The notes below the pieces were generated by a model. It ran no database searches. It had not been told where the DNA came from and worked only from the letters and a program-made list of their open reading frames with translations. From NCBI GenBank assembly GCA_004000515.1, contig CP034537.1:2294001-2358000 (forward strand): DNA of 64,000 nt, read 5' to 3'. A program made the translations under genes and the position numbers. This DNA comes from Pseudomonas poae. GTDB lineage: Bacteria > Pseudomonadota > Gammaproteobacteria > Pseudomonadales > Pseudomonadaceae. This document shows, one piece after another, positions 46,954-56,930 of this stretch; the stretch's first letter is position 1, and the number at the start of each line of letters is the position of its first letter.

Positions 46954-48245
46954 GCGTTAAACCAGCCCAGCTTGATCACAAACAGAATCGACAGAATCAC
47001 CAGCGCCGGGTTCAGCTCACGGTAGCGGCCCGAAAGCAGCTTGATGGCGGTCCAGGCGATGAAACCGAAGGCGATGCCGTTGGCAATGGAGTAAGTGAAG
47101 GGCATCGCCAGGGCGGTGATCACCACCGGCGCTGCAACGGTGATGTCATCCCAATCGATTTCCGCCAGGCCCTGGGTCATCAGCACGGCCACGAACAGCA
47201 ATGCAGGTGCGGTAGCGAAGGCGGGGACGCTGGCGGCCAGTGGCGAGAAGAACAACGCCAGCAGGAACAGAATTGCCACTACGATGGCGGTCAAACCGGT
47301 ACGGCCGCCGGCGCTCACGCCCGCAGCAGATTCGATATAGCTGGTGGTGGTCGAGGTGCCCAGCAGGGAGCCGGCCATGGCGGCGGTACTGTCGGCGATC
47401 AGCGCGCGGCCCATCTTTGGCATGTGGCCGTCCTTGCCCATCAGGCCGGCGCGCTTGGCCACACCGATCAGGGTGCCGGAGTTGTCAAACAGGTCGACGA
47501 ACAGGAAGGCGAAGATCACGCTGACCAGGCCGATATCCAGCGCACCTTTGATATCCAGTTGCAGGAAGGTTGGCGCCAGGGACGGTGGCATCGAGGTCAC
47601 GCCGCCGAACGGGGTAACGTTCAAGGCGATGGATACGATGGTCACTGCCAGGATGCCGATCAGCACCGCGCCACGCACGGCCAAGGCTTCCAGCGCGACG
47701 ATCAGTACGAAACCAAAAGTGGCCAGGATGGGCGCGGCTTTTGTCAGGTCACCCAGGCCAACCAGCGTGGCCGGGTTCGCCACCACGATCTCGGCGTTAT
47801 GCAGGGCGATCAGCGCGAGGAACAGACCGATACCGGCCGCAATCGCAGAGCGCAGCGGCAGCGGGATGGCGTTGATGATCCACTCGCGAATGCGAAAGAT
47901 CGACAGCAGGAAGAACAGCACCGCCGAGATGAACACCGCACCCAGCGCAACTTGCCAGGTATGGCCCATGTGCAGGACCACGGTGTAGGTAAAGAAGGCG
48001 TTGAGGCCCATGCCCGGCGCGAGGGCGATCGGGTAGTTGGCGATCAGGCCCATCACGGTGGAACCGATGGCGGCGGCCAGGCAGGTCGCGACGAAGATCG
48101 CGCCCTTGTCCATGCCGGTTTCGCCCAGGATGCTTGGGTTCACGAACAGGATGTAGGCCATGGCCAGGAATGTCGTGATCCCCGCGAGAATCTCGGTGCG
48201 CACATTGGTGTTGTGGGCTTTGAGTTGAAACAGCTTTTCCAGCAT
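46950..48245 (-). CDS. NCS2-family nucleobase permease (AzgA/GhxP-like)
   Basis: About 431 residues from [20 protein letters not shown], with about 12 helices. [19 protein letters not shown] and [34 protein letters not shown] and [19 protein letters not shown] are the AzgA-like (hypoxanthine/adenine/guanine) signatures. The start at 48245 fits the family; upstream codons add an unlikely extension. Purine specificity is inferred. Confidence 0.9.
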   Translation of the reverse strand: MLEKLFQLKAHNTNVRTEILAGITTFLAMAYILFVNPSILGETGMDKGAIFVATCLAAAIGSTVMGLIANYPIALAPGMGLNAFFTYTVVLHMGHTWQVALGAVFISAVLFFLLSIFRIREWIINAIPLPLRSAIAAGIGLFLALIALHNAEIVVANPATLVGLGDLTKAAPILATFGFVLIVALEALAVRGAVLIGILAVTIVSIALNVTPFGGVTSMPPSLAPTFLQLDIKGALDIGLVSVIFAFLFVDLFDNSGTLIGVAKRAGLMGKDGHMPKMGRALIADSTAAMAGSLLGTSTTTSYIESAAGVSAGGRTGLTAIVVAILFLLALFFSPLAASVPAFATAPALLFVAVLMTQGLAEIDWDDITVAAPVVITALAMPFTYSIANGIAFGFIAWTAIKLLSGRYRELNPALVILSILFVIKLGWFNA

Positions 48246-48467
48246 GCCGGCTCCCTGTGACGCTATTTTGCGTCGTGATTTGTTGACCTCTAAGTCAAAG
48301 CACAAACTGCGCCAAGCGCCTGTGGTTTCAGAGAGGATCGGAAAAAGCGGCGCATCATACCAGCAGCCGAGGCCGTGTGGGGCGCGGGCTCAGTCTTGTG
48401 AATCATCGCTCTGGATCATGGCCTTGAGGCATACTGCGCCGACGTTCAAACCGGGGTCATCGACAGC
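48246..48467. other. Divergent intergenic region, nothing recognised
   Basis: About 220 bp between the purine permease and the DUF4879 gene. It must contain both promoters. I see no purine riboswitch-like core or clear repressor site. Confidence 0.4.
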
Positions 48468-48914
48468 ATGAAAAAAGCCAACGCGTGGAGTCTAGCTCTG
48501 ATCCCCTGTATCGGCCTGTGGCTCGCTGCAGCACCGGCGTGGGGCGCGACTGCACCGCCCTTGAGCGAGGTACGCGTGTTCAAGGTCCAATCGGCGGGTT
48601 GCACCGAAACCATTCCCGAGCGGGCGCAGGGCACGCAAATGTGCACCCATCGCGGGCCTACCAAGGTCTCGGTGATGGAAGTCGGCCTGGGCAACAACCC
48701 CATGGGCCGTTTCGATGGCGCCGAGTTGAACGGGCAACGCACCCCGGTGTGCCAGGTCGGCAACATCAGCCAGGTGTGCAATGGGGCGGGCACGGTGATG
48801 GGCTATATCTACGTGTTTGAGGTGAATGTCGAAGCCCCAGGCTGGTTTGAATACACCAACTCGTCGATCAACGGCCCACAGAACACCTTGAAGACGCTAC
48901 TCAATATCCGCTGA
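48468..48914 (+). CDS. Secreted DUF4879 (YolA-like) protein
   Basis: 148 residues with an N-terminal signal peptide (SLALIPCIGLWLAAAPAWGA). The mature part has four Cys (AGCTE, QMCTH, VCQVG, VCNGAG), likely in disulfides, and ends WFEYTNSSINGPQNTLKTLL. The family is named after Bacillus YolA, an extracellular protein of unknown role. Confidence 0.75.
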   Translation: MKKANAWSLALIPCIGLWLAAAPAWGATAPPLSEVRVFKVQSAGCTETIPERAQGTQMCTHRGPTKVSVMEVGLGNNPMGRFDGAELNGQRTPVCQVGNISQVCNGAGTVMGYIYVFEVNVEAPGWFEYTNSSINGPQNTLKTLLNIR

Positions 48915-49010
48915 TCAATCCCCTTGAACGCTCAAAACCCCGGGCAGTCGTACCCCTGAGACGGCGACTTTCCTGAACGCCGCGGACGTACACCAACCCG
49001 TGAGGTGTTT

Positions 49011-49516
49011 ATGAGCGCAACTCCCAATGGCGCGGCGGTCCAACCGTTCGTCAGCCACCCGATTCGCCTGCGCCTCAACGGCCAGGACCGCCAACTGGAC
49101 GTGTTGCCCTGGACCACATTGCTCGACCTGTTGCGCGAGCAACTCGACCTGGTCGGTAGCAAAAGGGCTGCGACCATGGCCAGTGCGGCGCCTGTACCGT
49201 GTTGCGCGATGGCAAGCGGGTGAATGCCTGTTTAACCCTGGCAGTGATGTGCGACGGTGCTGAATTGACCACCATCGAGGGACTGGCCGACGGTGACGTG
49301 CTGCACCCGATGCAGCAGGCATTTATCACACACGATGCTTTCCAGTGTGGTTACTGCACCCCCGGTCAGATTTGTTCGGCCGTAGGCTTTGCCAATGAAG
49401 GTCGCGCCCGCGATTCGGCGCAGATCCAGGAATTGATGAGTGGCAACCTGTGCCGCTGCGGCGCCTACAGCAATATTCGCGACGCGATTGAAGATGCCCT
49501 GGGAGGTGAACGATGA
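49011..49516 (+). CDS. [2Fe-2S] subunit of a molybdenum hydroxylase (frameshifted)
   Basis: Small electron-transfer subunit like PaoA/YagT. One A is missing in the A4 run at about 49160; restoring it reads GSKKGCDHGQCGACTVLRDG, the plant-type [2Fe-2S] Cys set. The second cluster is formed by FQCGYCTPGQI and GNLCRCGAYSNI. About 168 residues. It has no Tat signal, unlike E. coli PaoA. Its stop overlaps the next gene by 4 nt. Confidence 0.9.
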
Positions 49517-50502
49517 ATCCCTTCCATTACAGCAAACCGGCCAATGTGCACGAGGCCGTACACCTAAGCAGTGCCGCATCACGCTTTATTGCTGGCGGCA
49601 CCAACCTGCTGGACCTGATGAAAGAAAACATCAGTCGGCCCGAACACCTCATCGATATCACTGGCCTGCCGCTGCATGACATCCAGCAAACCGCTCAGGG
49701 TGGCCTGATGATCGGCGCCCTGGTGAGCAATGCCGACGTGGCCTGGCATCCGCTGATCGAGCAACACTACCCCTTGCTTTCCCAGGCGATCCTGGCCGGC
49801 GCCTCGCCACAATTGCGCAATATGGCCAGTACCGGCGGCAACCTTTTGCAGCGCACCCGTTGTTACTACTTCTATGACGCCGACGTGCCCTGCAATAAAC
49901 GCGAGCCCGGCAGCGGCTGCCCCGCGCGCACGGGCCTGAACCGCATCCATGCGATCCTTGGCGCCAGCGATCAATGCGTCGCGACTCACCCCTCAGACAT
50001 GTGCGTAGCCCTCGCAGCATTGGAGGCACGTGTGCATGTGGAGGGGCGCGGTGGCGCGCGAATCATCGAATTTGCCGACTTTCATCGCCTACCCGGTGAC
50101 GCACCGCAACGCGACAATCAACTGGCTGACGACGAACTGATCACCGCCATCGAATTACCGGCCGATCGCCTGGCGAGCCATAGCCACTACCTGAAAATCC
50201 GTGACCGTGCGTCCTATGCCTTTGCCCTGGTGTCCGTCGCCGCCGCCCTCGAATTGGACGGTGACACCATCGTCGATGCGCGCTTGGCCCTCGGCGGAGT
50301 TGCCCACAAACCCTGGCGTGACCGGGCAGTGGAAACCGCGCTGATCGGCCAAGCCGTCAGCCGTGAAACCTTCACTGCCGCCGCCGACGCCTTGTTGCAA
50401 GATGCCGAGCCGCTGGCGCACAACGGCTTCAAGATCAAGCTGGCTCGGCGCGGGATCATTCGCGCCTTGAGCGACGCTGCTGTGGCAGGAGTTCAACCAT
50501 GA
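49513..50502 (+). CDS. FAD-binding subunit of molybdenum hydroxylase (YagS/PaoB type)
   Basis: 329 residues. FAD-binding motif FIAGGTNLLDLMKENIS, and TGGNLLQRTRCYYFYD followed by PCNKREPGSGC; YagS-type proteins place a [4Fe-4S] cluster with such Cys residues near this motif. Passes electrons between the [2Fe-2S] subunit and FAD. Translationally coupled to both neighbours. Confidence 0.9.
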   Translation: MNPFHYSKPANVHEAVHLSSAASRFIAGGTNLLDLMKENISRPEHLIDITGLPLHDIQQTAQGGLMIGALVSNADVAWHPLIEQHYPLLSQAILAGASPQLRNMASTGGNLLQRTRCYYFYDADVPCNKREPGSGCPARTGLNRIHAILGASDQCVATHPSDMCVALAALEARVHVEGRGGARIIEFADFHRLPGDAPQRDNQLADDELITAIELPADRLASHSHYLKIRDRASYAFALVSVAAALELDGDTIVDARLALGGVAHKPWRDRAVETALIGQAVSRETFTAAADALLQDAEPLAHNGFKIKLARRGIIRALSDAAVAGVQP

Positions 50503-52682
50503 CCGTTATCGGCAAACCGTTGGACCGGGTTGACGGTCTGCTCAAGGTTACTGGCCAGGCGCGCTATGCCGGTGAGTTTCCCGAAAAGGGCCTGCTTCAC
50601 GGCAGCGTGGTGTCCAGCCGTATCGCCAGAGGCCGCGTCGTACACATCGACGCGTCCAAAGCCATGGCTTTGCCCGGTGTGGTCATGGTGCTCGACCACC
50701 TCAACCGCCCGGCAATCGCCAGCTACGACGAGGCCTTCGCCGATGCCGATGCGGCGGACGGTTCGCCGTTTCGCCCGCTTTACAATGACCGCGTGCTGTA
50801 CAGCGGCCAGCCCTTGGCCTTGGTCATCGCTGACAACCTGGAGTTGGCGAGGTATGCCGGGTCCCTGGTGGAAATCGAGTACGAAATCGAGGCGTTCGAC
50901 ACCGACTTGGTGGCCCAACAGGCGCATGCGCACCCATCGCCCCAGACGCCGCCCGCACCACGTGGCAACTTCCAGGCCGAATGGAGTACGGCCGCTATCC
51001 GTCTGGACGTGCACTACAGCACCCCGATCGAACACCACAACCCCATGGAGCCCCACGCCAGCACCGTGCTGTATCAGCCGGATGGCACCTTGCATATTCA
51101 TGACAAAACCCAGGGGCCCCAGAACTGCCAGGCTTATGTGCAAAAAATCTTCGGGCTGGATAAAAGCCAGGTGCGGATCTTTGCCGCCTTTGTTGGCGGC
51201 GCGTTCGGTTCCGGCCTGCGCCCGCAGTATCAGTTGCCGCTGGCAGTGATGGCGTCCCTGGCGCTCAAACGCTCGGTGCGCGTGACCTTGACCCGCCAGC
51301 AGATGTTCACCTTCGGCTACCGCCCGCGTACGTTGCAGCGCTTGCAGATCGGTGCCGCCGCCAACGGCAAGTTAATGGCACTTGGGCATACCGCCGTTGG
51401 CCAAACGTCACGCTTCGAGGATTTCAGCGAGCACGTGGTGGAGTGGAGCGGCATGCTCTACCACTGCGACAACGTGCAGTTGACCTACAACCTGGTGCCG
51501 CTGGATGTGTTCACGCCGTTGGACATGCGCGCTCCGGGCGCCGCCCTCGGGGTGATCGGCCTGGAGTGCGCCATGGATGAACTGGCCTGTGCCCTGGGCA
51601 TGGACCCCGTAAAACTGCGGCTGATCAACTACGCCGAGCGCAACCAGAACGAAAACAAGCCCTGGTCCAGCAAGGCGTTGCGCGAATGCTACCGTGACGG
51701 CGCCGAGCGCTTTGGCTGGTCGCAGCGCAACCCGGAGCCTCGCAGCATGCGCGACGGTCGCCAGTTGATTGGCTGGGGCATGGCCGGTGGCGTGTGGGAG
51801 GCGATGCAGATGAAGGCCAGTGCTAAGGCGCGAATGGACGCTGCAGGCAAGCTGACAGTCAGCAGTGCCACTACCGATATCGGCACCGGCACTTATACGG
51901 TGATGACCCAAATTGCGGCGCAGGCCAGTGGCGTTGCGGTGGACGATGTGGTGTTCCTGCTCGGCGATTCGTCGCTGCCAACGGCCCCCCTGCAAGGCGG
52001 CTCGTTTACCGTGTCGTCGGTGGGCACCGCCGTGCAGCAAGCTTGCGAAGCGTTGACCGGCAAACTGCTGAGCATCGCCCGGCAGACGTACCCGGTATTC
52101 AAGGACGCTGAATCCGTGCGCTTTGAAGGGGGTCAGTTGCATGCCGGCGCCGTGAGTGTGTCGTTGGCGCAGTTGGTCAAGGACAGTGGTGAAGAGGCAT
52201 TGGAGGTTCAGGTCGACAGCGAGCCCGATAAAAAACGCGAAGGCTATGCCACCGCCACCCATTCGGCGGTTTTTGTCGAGGTGCGGGTCGATGAGGACCT
52301 GGGCACAATCAAGGTCAGCCGTGTGGTCAGCGCAATTGCGGCGGGGCGGGTGGTCAATCCCAAAATGGCCCGCAGCCAGATCCTCGGCGGGGTGGTGTGG
52401 GGTATCGGTATGGCACTGCATGAAGAGACACAGATTGACCATCAACTGGGCCGTTATATGAACCACAGCCTGGCCGAATACCATATCCCGGTAAACGCCG
52501 ATATCGGCGAGATTGATGTGGTGTTTGTCGAAGAACACGACGAGATCGTCAACGCCCTCGGGTCCAAGGGCGTTGGTGAGATCGGTATTGTCGGGGTGGC
52601 GGCAGCGGTGGCGAATGCGATTTATCACGCCACCGGCAAGCGGGTGCGGGAATTTCCCATCACCCTGGACAAAGTGCTCTAG
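50499..52682 (+). CDS. Molybdopterin-binding catalytic subunit (YagR/PaoC type)
   Basis: 727 residues of the xanthine oxidase family. Motifs: ARYAGEFPEKGLLHGSVVSS, FVGGAFGSGLRPQYQ, DMRAPGA and the active-site stretch SKGVGEIGIVG with the catalytic Glu near the C-terminus. It probably oxidises an aromatic or aliphatic aldehyde. Its stop overlaps the convergent MFS gene's stop. Confidence 0.9.
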   Translation: MTVIGKPLDRVDGLLKVTGQARYAGEFPEKGLLHGSVVSSRIARGRVVHIDASKAMALPGVVMVLDHLNRPAIASYDEAFADADAADGSPFRPLYNDRVLYSGQPLALVIADNLELARYAGSLVEIEYEIEAFDTDLVAQQAHAHPSPQTPPAPRGNFQAEWSTAAIRLDVHYSTPIEHHNPMEPHASTVLYQPDGTLHIHDKTQGPQNCQAYVQKIFGLDKSQVRIFAAFVGGAFGSGLRPQYQLPLAVMASLALKRSVRVTLTRQQMFTFGYRPRTLQRLQIGAAANGKLMALGHTAVGQTSRFEDFSEHVVEWSGMLYHCDNVQLTYNLVPLDVFTPLDMRAPGAALGVIGLECAMDELACALGMDPVKLRLINYAERNQNENKPWSSKALRECYRDGAERFGWSQRNPEPRSMRDGRQLIGWGMAGGVWEAMQMKASAKARMDAAGKLTVSSATTDIGTGTYTVMTQIAAQASGVAVDDVVFLLGDSSLPTAPLQGGSFTVSSVGTAVQQACEALTGKLLSIARQTYPVFKDAESVRFEGGQLHAGAVSVSLAQLVKDSGEEALEVQVDSEPDKKREGYATATHSAVFVEVRVDEDLGTIKVSRVVSAIAAGRVVNPKMARSQILGGVVWGIGMALHEETQIDHQLGRYMNHSLAEYHIPVNADIGEIDVVFVEEHDEIVNALGSKGVGEIGIVGVAAAVANAIYHATGKRVREFPITLDKVL

Positions 52683-53920
52683 GCCTTCGCGGCCTCTTCC
52701 ACTGGCACATGCATGCGGTCCCGATTCGCAAGGGTCGGGAACAGCTTGATCCACACGCCGGTCACCACCAACGTACCGATCCCGCCCATGACCACGGCGG
52801 GCACCGTGCCGAACCAGTGGGCGGTAATCCCGGACTCGAATTCACCCAATTGATTCGACGCGCCGATAAACAGCCCGTTGACTGCACTGACCCGCCCGCG
52901 CATTTCATCCGGCGTTTCCAACTGCACGAACGACGCACGAATCACCATGCTGATCATGTCCGCTGCGCCCAGCACCACCAGCACGCCCAAGGAAAACCAG
53001 AACGAGGTGGACAGGCCGAAGGCAATCGTGGCCACGCCGAACACGCCGACGGCGGTAAACATCACCCGGCCCACGTGGCGATCCACCGAGAAGCGTGCCA
53101 ACCACAGCGACATCAACAATGCCCCTACCGCCGGCGCCGAACGCAACAGCCCAAGGCCCCAGGCCCCCGTCAGCAGGATGTCCTTGGCGAACACCGGCAG
53201 TAACGCAGTGGCGCCGCCGAGCAGCACGGCGAACAGGTCGAGTGAGATCGCGCCAAGAATGTCCGGGCGGCTGCGGATAAAGCGGATGCCAGCCAGCAAC
53301 GAGTCCAGGGTGGCCTTGCCCTTGTTGAGCGGGGTCTGGCGAGCGGGCAGGTTAAGGGTCAGCACGCAGGCGATGAGGTACAGCACCACGGTGGGGCCGT
53401 ATACCCACACGCTGCCGAAGGCATAAAGCAAACCGCCCAAGGCCGGGGCGACGATGGTGGCCAACTGCTGGGCCGATTGCGACGAGGCCACCGCGCGCGG
53501 GAACAATGCCGTGGGCACGATGCTCGGCAGCAGCGCCTGGGTGGTGGGCATTTCGAAGGAGCGTGCGGCGCCCAGCAGGAAGGCGAGGATAAAGATCATC
53601 TCGCGGGTCACGTTGCCGGTCAGGCCGCCGATGGCCAGGGACAACGCAATCAGCGCCTGCACGGTCTGGCAGATGGCGGCCACTTTGCGCCGCTCATAGC
53701 GGTCGGCCACGTGTCCGGTGTGCAGCATGAACAACACGCGCGGTACGAACTCAACCAAACCCACCAGACCCAGGTCCAGCACGTTGCCGGTCAGTTGGTA
53801 GAGGTTCCAGCCAATGGCCACGGTGAGCATCTGGAACCCGCTGGCGGTGAAGATGCGCGCCAACCAAAACGCGATGAAAGGGCGGTGGTGACGCAACAGC
53901 AACGCGGGTTCACTAGGCAT
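52679..53920 (-). CDS. MFS transporter, DHA3/EntS-like
   Basis: 413 residues, about 11-12 helices. HTGHVADRYERRKVAAICQT is the loop 2-3 motif and DMISMVIRASFVQLETPDEM RGRVSAVNGLFIGASN is a signature of EntS-like exporters. No adjacent siderophore genes, so the substrate is unknown. Confidence 0.82.
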   Translation of the reverse strand: MPSEPALLLRHHRPFIAFWLARIFTASGFQMLTVAIGWNLYQLTGNVLDLGLVGLVEFVPRVLFMLHTGHVADRYERRKVAAICQTVQALIALSLAIGGLTGNVTREMIFILAFLLGAARSFEMPTTQALLPSIVPTALFPRAVASSQSAQQLATIVAPALGGLLYAFGSVWVYGPTVVLYLIACVLTLNLPARQTPLNKGKATLDSLLAGIRFIRSRPDILGAISLDLFAVLLGGATALLPVFAKDILLTGAWGLGLLRSAPAVGALLMSLWLARFSVDRHVGRVMFTAVGVFGVATIAFGLSTSFWFSLGVLVVLGAADMISMVIRASFVQLETPDEMRGRVSAVNGLFIGASNQLGEFESGITAHWFGTVPAVVMGGIGTLVVTGVWIKLFPTLANRDRMHVPVEEAAKA

Positions 53921-54236
53921 CGGGAGTTCAGGTCAGGGCCGGAGGGAGCGCCGAGATTATCATTAAGTTGTAACAGATGGTTGCAACAACTGAGCTGAGG
54001 CAGTCTGTCACGCGGCAAAAGACCACGCCGTCCTACAGCCAAATCCGGACTACTCTTTCAGCAATGCTTGATCCAGATCAAAACCTCCCCAGGGATTGCT
54101 CTGGCGGCCTTAGGGCCAGAATCCCTGCGTGGTTGGTTAAAAAGAAACGAATTGAAATTCGCCAGACTCCATATCCGTGGGGGCAGTGGGTGCAGGCTCC
54201 CGCCAGCAGCCGGTATTACCTGACAGAGGAAGACTT
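53921..54236. other. cioAB upstream region
   Basis: 316 bp between the divergent MFS gene and cioA. Apart from the ANR-type box at 54068-54081, I recognise no gene. The rest should hold both promoters and a roughly 150-nt leader for cioAB. Confidence 0.6.
54068..54081. promoter_or_regulatory. ANR/FNR-type box
   Basis: TTGATCCAGATCAA is a perfect match to TTGAT-N4-ATCAA. It is 155 bp before cioA. ANR controls cioAB in other pseudomonads. Confidence 0.85.
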
Positions 54237-55675
54237 ATGTTCGGTTTGGAGGCGCTAGATCTCGCCCGAATTCAATTTGCATTCACCATCTCGTTCCACA
54301 TCCTGTTCCCGGCGATCACCATCGGCCTGGCCAGTTACCTTGCGGTGCTGGAAGGCTTGTGGCTCAAGACCCATAACGACACCTACCGTGACCTCTACCA
54401 TTTCTGGTCGAAGATCTTTGCCGTCAACTTCGGCATGGGCGTGGTCTCCGGCCTGGTCATGGCCTACCAGTTCGGCACCAACTGGAGTCGATTCTCGGAC
54501 TTCGCGGGCGCCGTCACCGGGCCGCTGCTGACGTACGAGGTACTCACGGCGTTCTTCCTTGAGGCCGGTTTCCTTGGGGTCATGCTGTTCGGTTGGAACA
54601 AAGTGGGGCGCCAACTGCACTTCTTCTCCACCGTGATGGTGGCTGTCGGTACGTTGATCTCCACGTTCTGGATTCTCTCGTCCAACAGCTGGATGCAAAC
54701 GCCGCAAGGTTTTGAAATCGTCGACGGCCGTGTGATTCCCACCGATTGGTTCGCTGTGGTCTTCAACCCGTCGTTCCCGTATCGCCTGGCGCACATGGCC
54801 ACGGCAGCATTCGTGGCCACCGCATTCTTTGTCGGTTCCTCGGCGGCCTGGCACTTGCTGCGCGGCAAGGACAACCCGGCGATCCGCACCATGCTCTCGA
54901 TGGCGATGTGGATGGCCCTGATTGTTGCGCCTATCCAGGCAGTGATCGGCGACTTCCACGGCCTCAATACCTTGAAGCACCAACCGGCGAAAATAGCCGC
55001 GATTGAAGGCCACTGGGAAAATATCGGCAACGAACCGACTCCGTTGATCCTGTTCGGCTGGCCGGACATGAAAGCGGAAAAACCAAGTATGCCGTGGAGA
55101 TCCCGTACCTCGGCAGCCTGATCCTCACCCACTCCCTAGACAAGCAGGTGCCGGCGCTCAAGGAGTTCCCGCCTGAGGACCGTCCCAATTCCACCATCGT
55201 GTTCTGGTCGTTCCGGGTCATGGTTGGCCTGGGCTTCCTGATGATCTTCACCGGCCTGTTCAGCCTTTGGCTGCGCCGGGGCGACAAGATGTACACGTCC
55301 AAGCCGTTCCTGTACCTGGCGCTGTGGATGGGGCCATCCGGCCTGATCGCGATTCTTGCTGGTTGGTTCACCACCGAGATCGGCCGCCAGCCGTGGGTGG
55401 TCTATGGCTTGATGCGCACGGCGGACGCTTCATCGGGGCATAGCCTGGCGCAGATGACCATCACCCTTGTGTTGTTCGTGGTGGTGTACTTCGCGCTGTT
55501 TGGCGCCGGTTTGGGCTACATGATGCGCCTGGTGCGCAAAGGTCCAGTGACCCACGAAAGCACCGAGCCAACCCACGGCGGCCCTGGCCAGAAACGCACA
55601 CCGGCCCGTCCGTTGTCCGCCGCCGATGATGGCAGCGACGACGACCACGTCGACATCCAGCACAAGGGGCATTGA
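54237..55675 (+). CDS. cioA: Cyanide-insensitive terminal oxidase subunit I, CioA (frameshifted)
   Basis: bd-type quinol oxidase, large subunit. Starts MFGLEALDLARIQFAFTISF at ATG 54237 after GAGGAA. His ligands in SFHILFPAIT and the heme site are present; the short Q-loop marks the Cio type. One A is missing in the A5 run at about 55082; with A6 it reads MKAEKTKYAVEIPYLGSLIL. About 479 residues when repaired. First gene of cioAB-DUF2474. Confidence 0.93.
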
Positions 55676-55676
55676 G

Positions 55677-56684
55677 ATGGGTATTGATCTTCCGCTGATC
55701 TGGGCCGTGATCATCATCTTCGGCATCATGATGTACGTGGTCATGGACGGTTTCGACCTGGGCATCGGCATTCTCTTTCCGTTCATCCCCGGCAAAGTCG
55801 ACCGCGACGTGATGATGAACACCGTCGCGCCGGTCTGGGACGGCAATGAAACCTGGCTGGTACTCGGTGGCGCGGCGTTGTTCGGTGCGTTCCCGTTGGC
55901 CTATTCCGTGGTGCTGTCGGCGTTGTACCTGCCGTTGATCTTGATGCTGATCGGGCTGATCTTTCGCGGCGTGGCCTTCGAATTCCGCTTCAAGGCCAAG
56001 GACCACAAGCGTCACCTGTGGGACAAGGCGTTTATCGGTGGTTCCATTGCGGCCACCTTCTTCCAGGGCGTGGCGCTGGGGGCGTTTATCGATGGCATTC
56101 CGGTGGTTGATCGCCAGTTTGCCGGCGGCTCGCTGGATTGGCTCACGCCGTTCACGATGTTCTGCGGTGTGGCCCTGGTAGTAGCCTACGCCTTGCTCGG
56201 TTGCACCTGGCTGATCATGAAGACCGAAGGCAAGTTGCAGGAGCAGATGCACAACCTGGCGCGGCCATTGGCCTTTGTGGTGTTGGCGGTGATTGGCATC
56301 GTCAGCCTGTGGACGCCGCTGGCGCACCCGGAAATCGCTTCGCGCTGGTTCACCCTGCCGAACCTGTTCTGGTTCCTGCCGGTGCCGATCCTGGTATTGG
56401 TGACCATGTACGGGCTGATCCGTGCGGTGGCGCGTAATGCGCACTACACGCCGTTCCTGCTGACGCTGGTGCTGATCTTCCTCGGCTACAGCGGCCTGGG
56501 TATCAGCTTGTGGCCAAACATCATCCCGCCGTCCGTGTCGATCTGGGACGCGGCGGCACCACCGCAGAGCCAGGGCTTCATGCTGGTGGGGACGTTATTC
56601 ATCATCCCGTTCATCCTGGGCTACACCTTCTGGAGCTACTACGTGTTCCGCGGCAAGGTCACCCACGAAGACGGCTATCACTAG
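55677..56684 (+). CDS. cioB: Cytochrome bd-type oxidase subunit II, CioB
   Basis: 335 residues, about eight to nine helices. GFDLGIGILFPF, WDGNETWLVLGGAALFGAFP and the C-terminal WSYYVFRGKV are CydB/CioB signatures. Starts one base after the cioA stop. Complete. Confidence 0.95.
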   Translation: MGIDLPLIWAVIIIFGIMMYVVMDGFDLGIGILFPFIPGKVDRDVMMNTVAPVWDGNETWLVLGGAALFGAFPLAYSVVLSALYLPLILMLIGLIFRGVAFEFRFKAKDHKRHLWDKAFIGGSIAATFFQGVALGAFIDGIPVVDRQFAGGSLDWLTPFTMFCGVALVVAYALLGCTWLIMKTEGKLQEQMHNLARPLAFVVLAVIGIVSLWTPLAHPEIASRWFTLPNLFWFLPVPILVLVTMYGLIRAVARNAHYTPFLLTLVLIFLGYSGLGISLWPNIIPPSVSIWDAAAPPQSQGFMLVGTLFIIPFILGYTFWSYYVFRGKVTHEDGYH

Positions 56685-56696
56685 GAGGGTCGTTCC

Positions 56697-56864
56697 ATGT
56701 CCGGCAAACCTTCGTTGCACGAGATTGAACAGGCCGAGAAACAGCCGTTGTGGCGGCGCTTGGGGTGGCTGGCGATGATCTGGACCGGCAGCGTGTTGGC
56801 CCTGTTTGTCGTGGCCAGCCTGATGCGCATGTTCATGAATGCGGCGGGCCTGACCACCCACTGA
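56697..56864 (+). CDS. Small membrane protein, DUF2474 (CydX-like) of the Cio oxidase
   Basis: 55 residues: MSGKPSLHEIEQAEKQPLW, a single helix (LGWLAMIWTGSVLALFVVAS) and a short tail. Starts 12 bp after cioB with GGAGG upstream. DUF2474 proteins typically follow cioB and are thought to stabilise the oxidase as CydX does. Confidence 0.85.
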   Translation: MSGKPSLHEIEQAEKQPLWRRLGWLAMIWTGSVLALFVVASLMRMFMNAAGLTTH

Positions 56865-56896
56865 CATCCCGATCCGGGCTTCGCGGCCCGGCTTTC

Positions 56897-56930
56897 AACC
56901 CTGCCTCTCGCAAGAGTGGCAGGGTTTTTT
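56897..56930. terminator. Bidirectional terminator between cio and rlmG
   Basis: AACCCTGCC and GGCAGGGTT form a 9-bp stem around TCTCGCAAGAGT, with TTTTTT on the right. It serves the cio operon, and perhaps the convergent rlmG. Confidence 0.85.

Noticed and set aside
48246..48467. Purine riboswitch before the NCS2 permease
   Set aside because: No recognisable three-way-junction core or terminator/anti-terminator was found.
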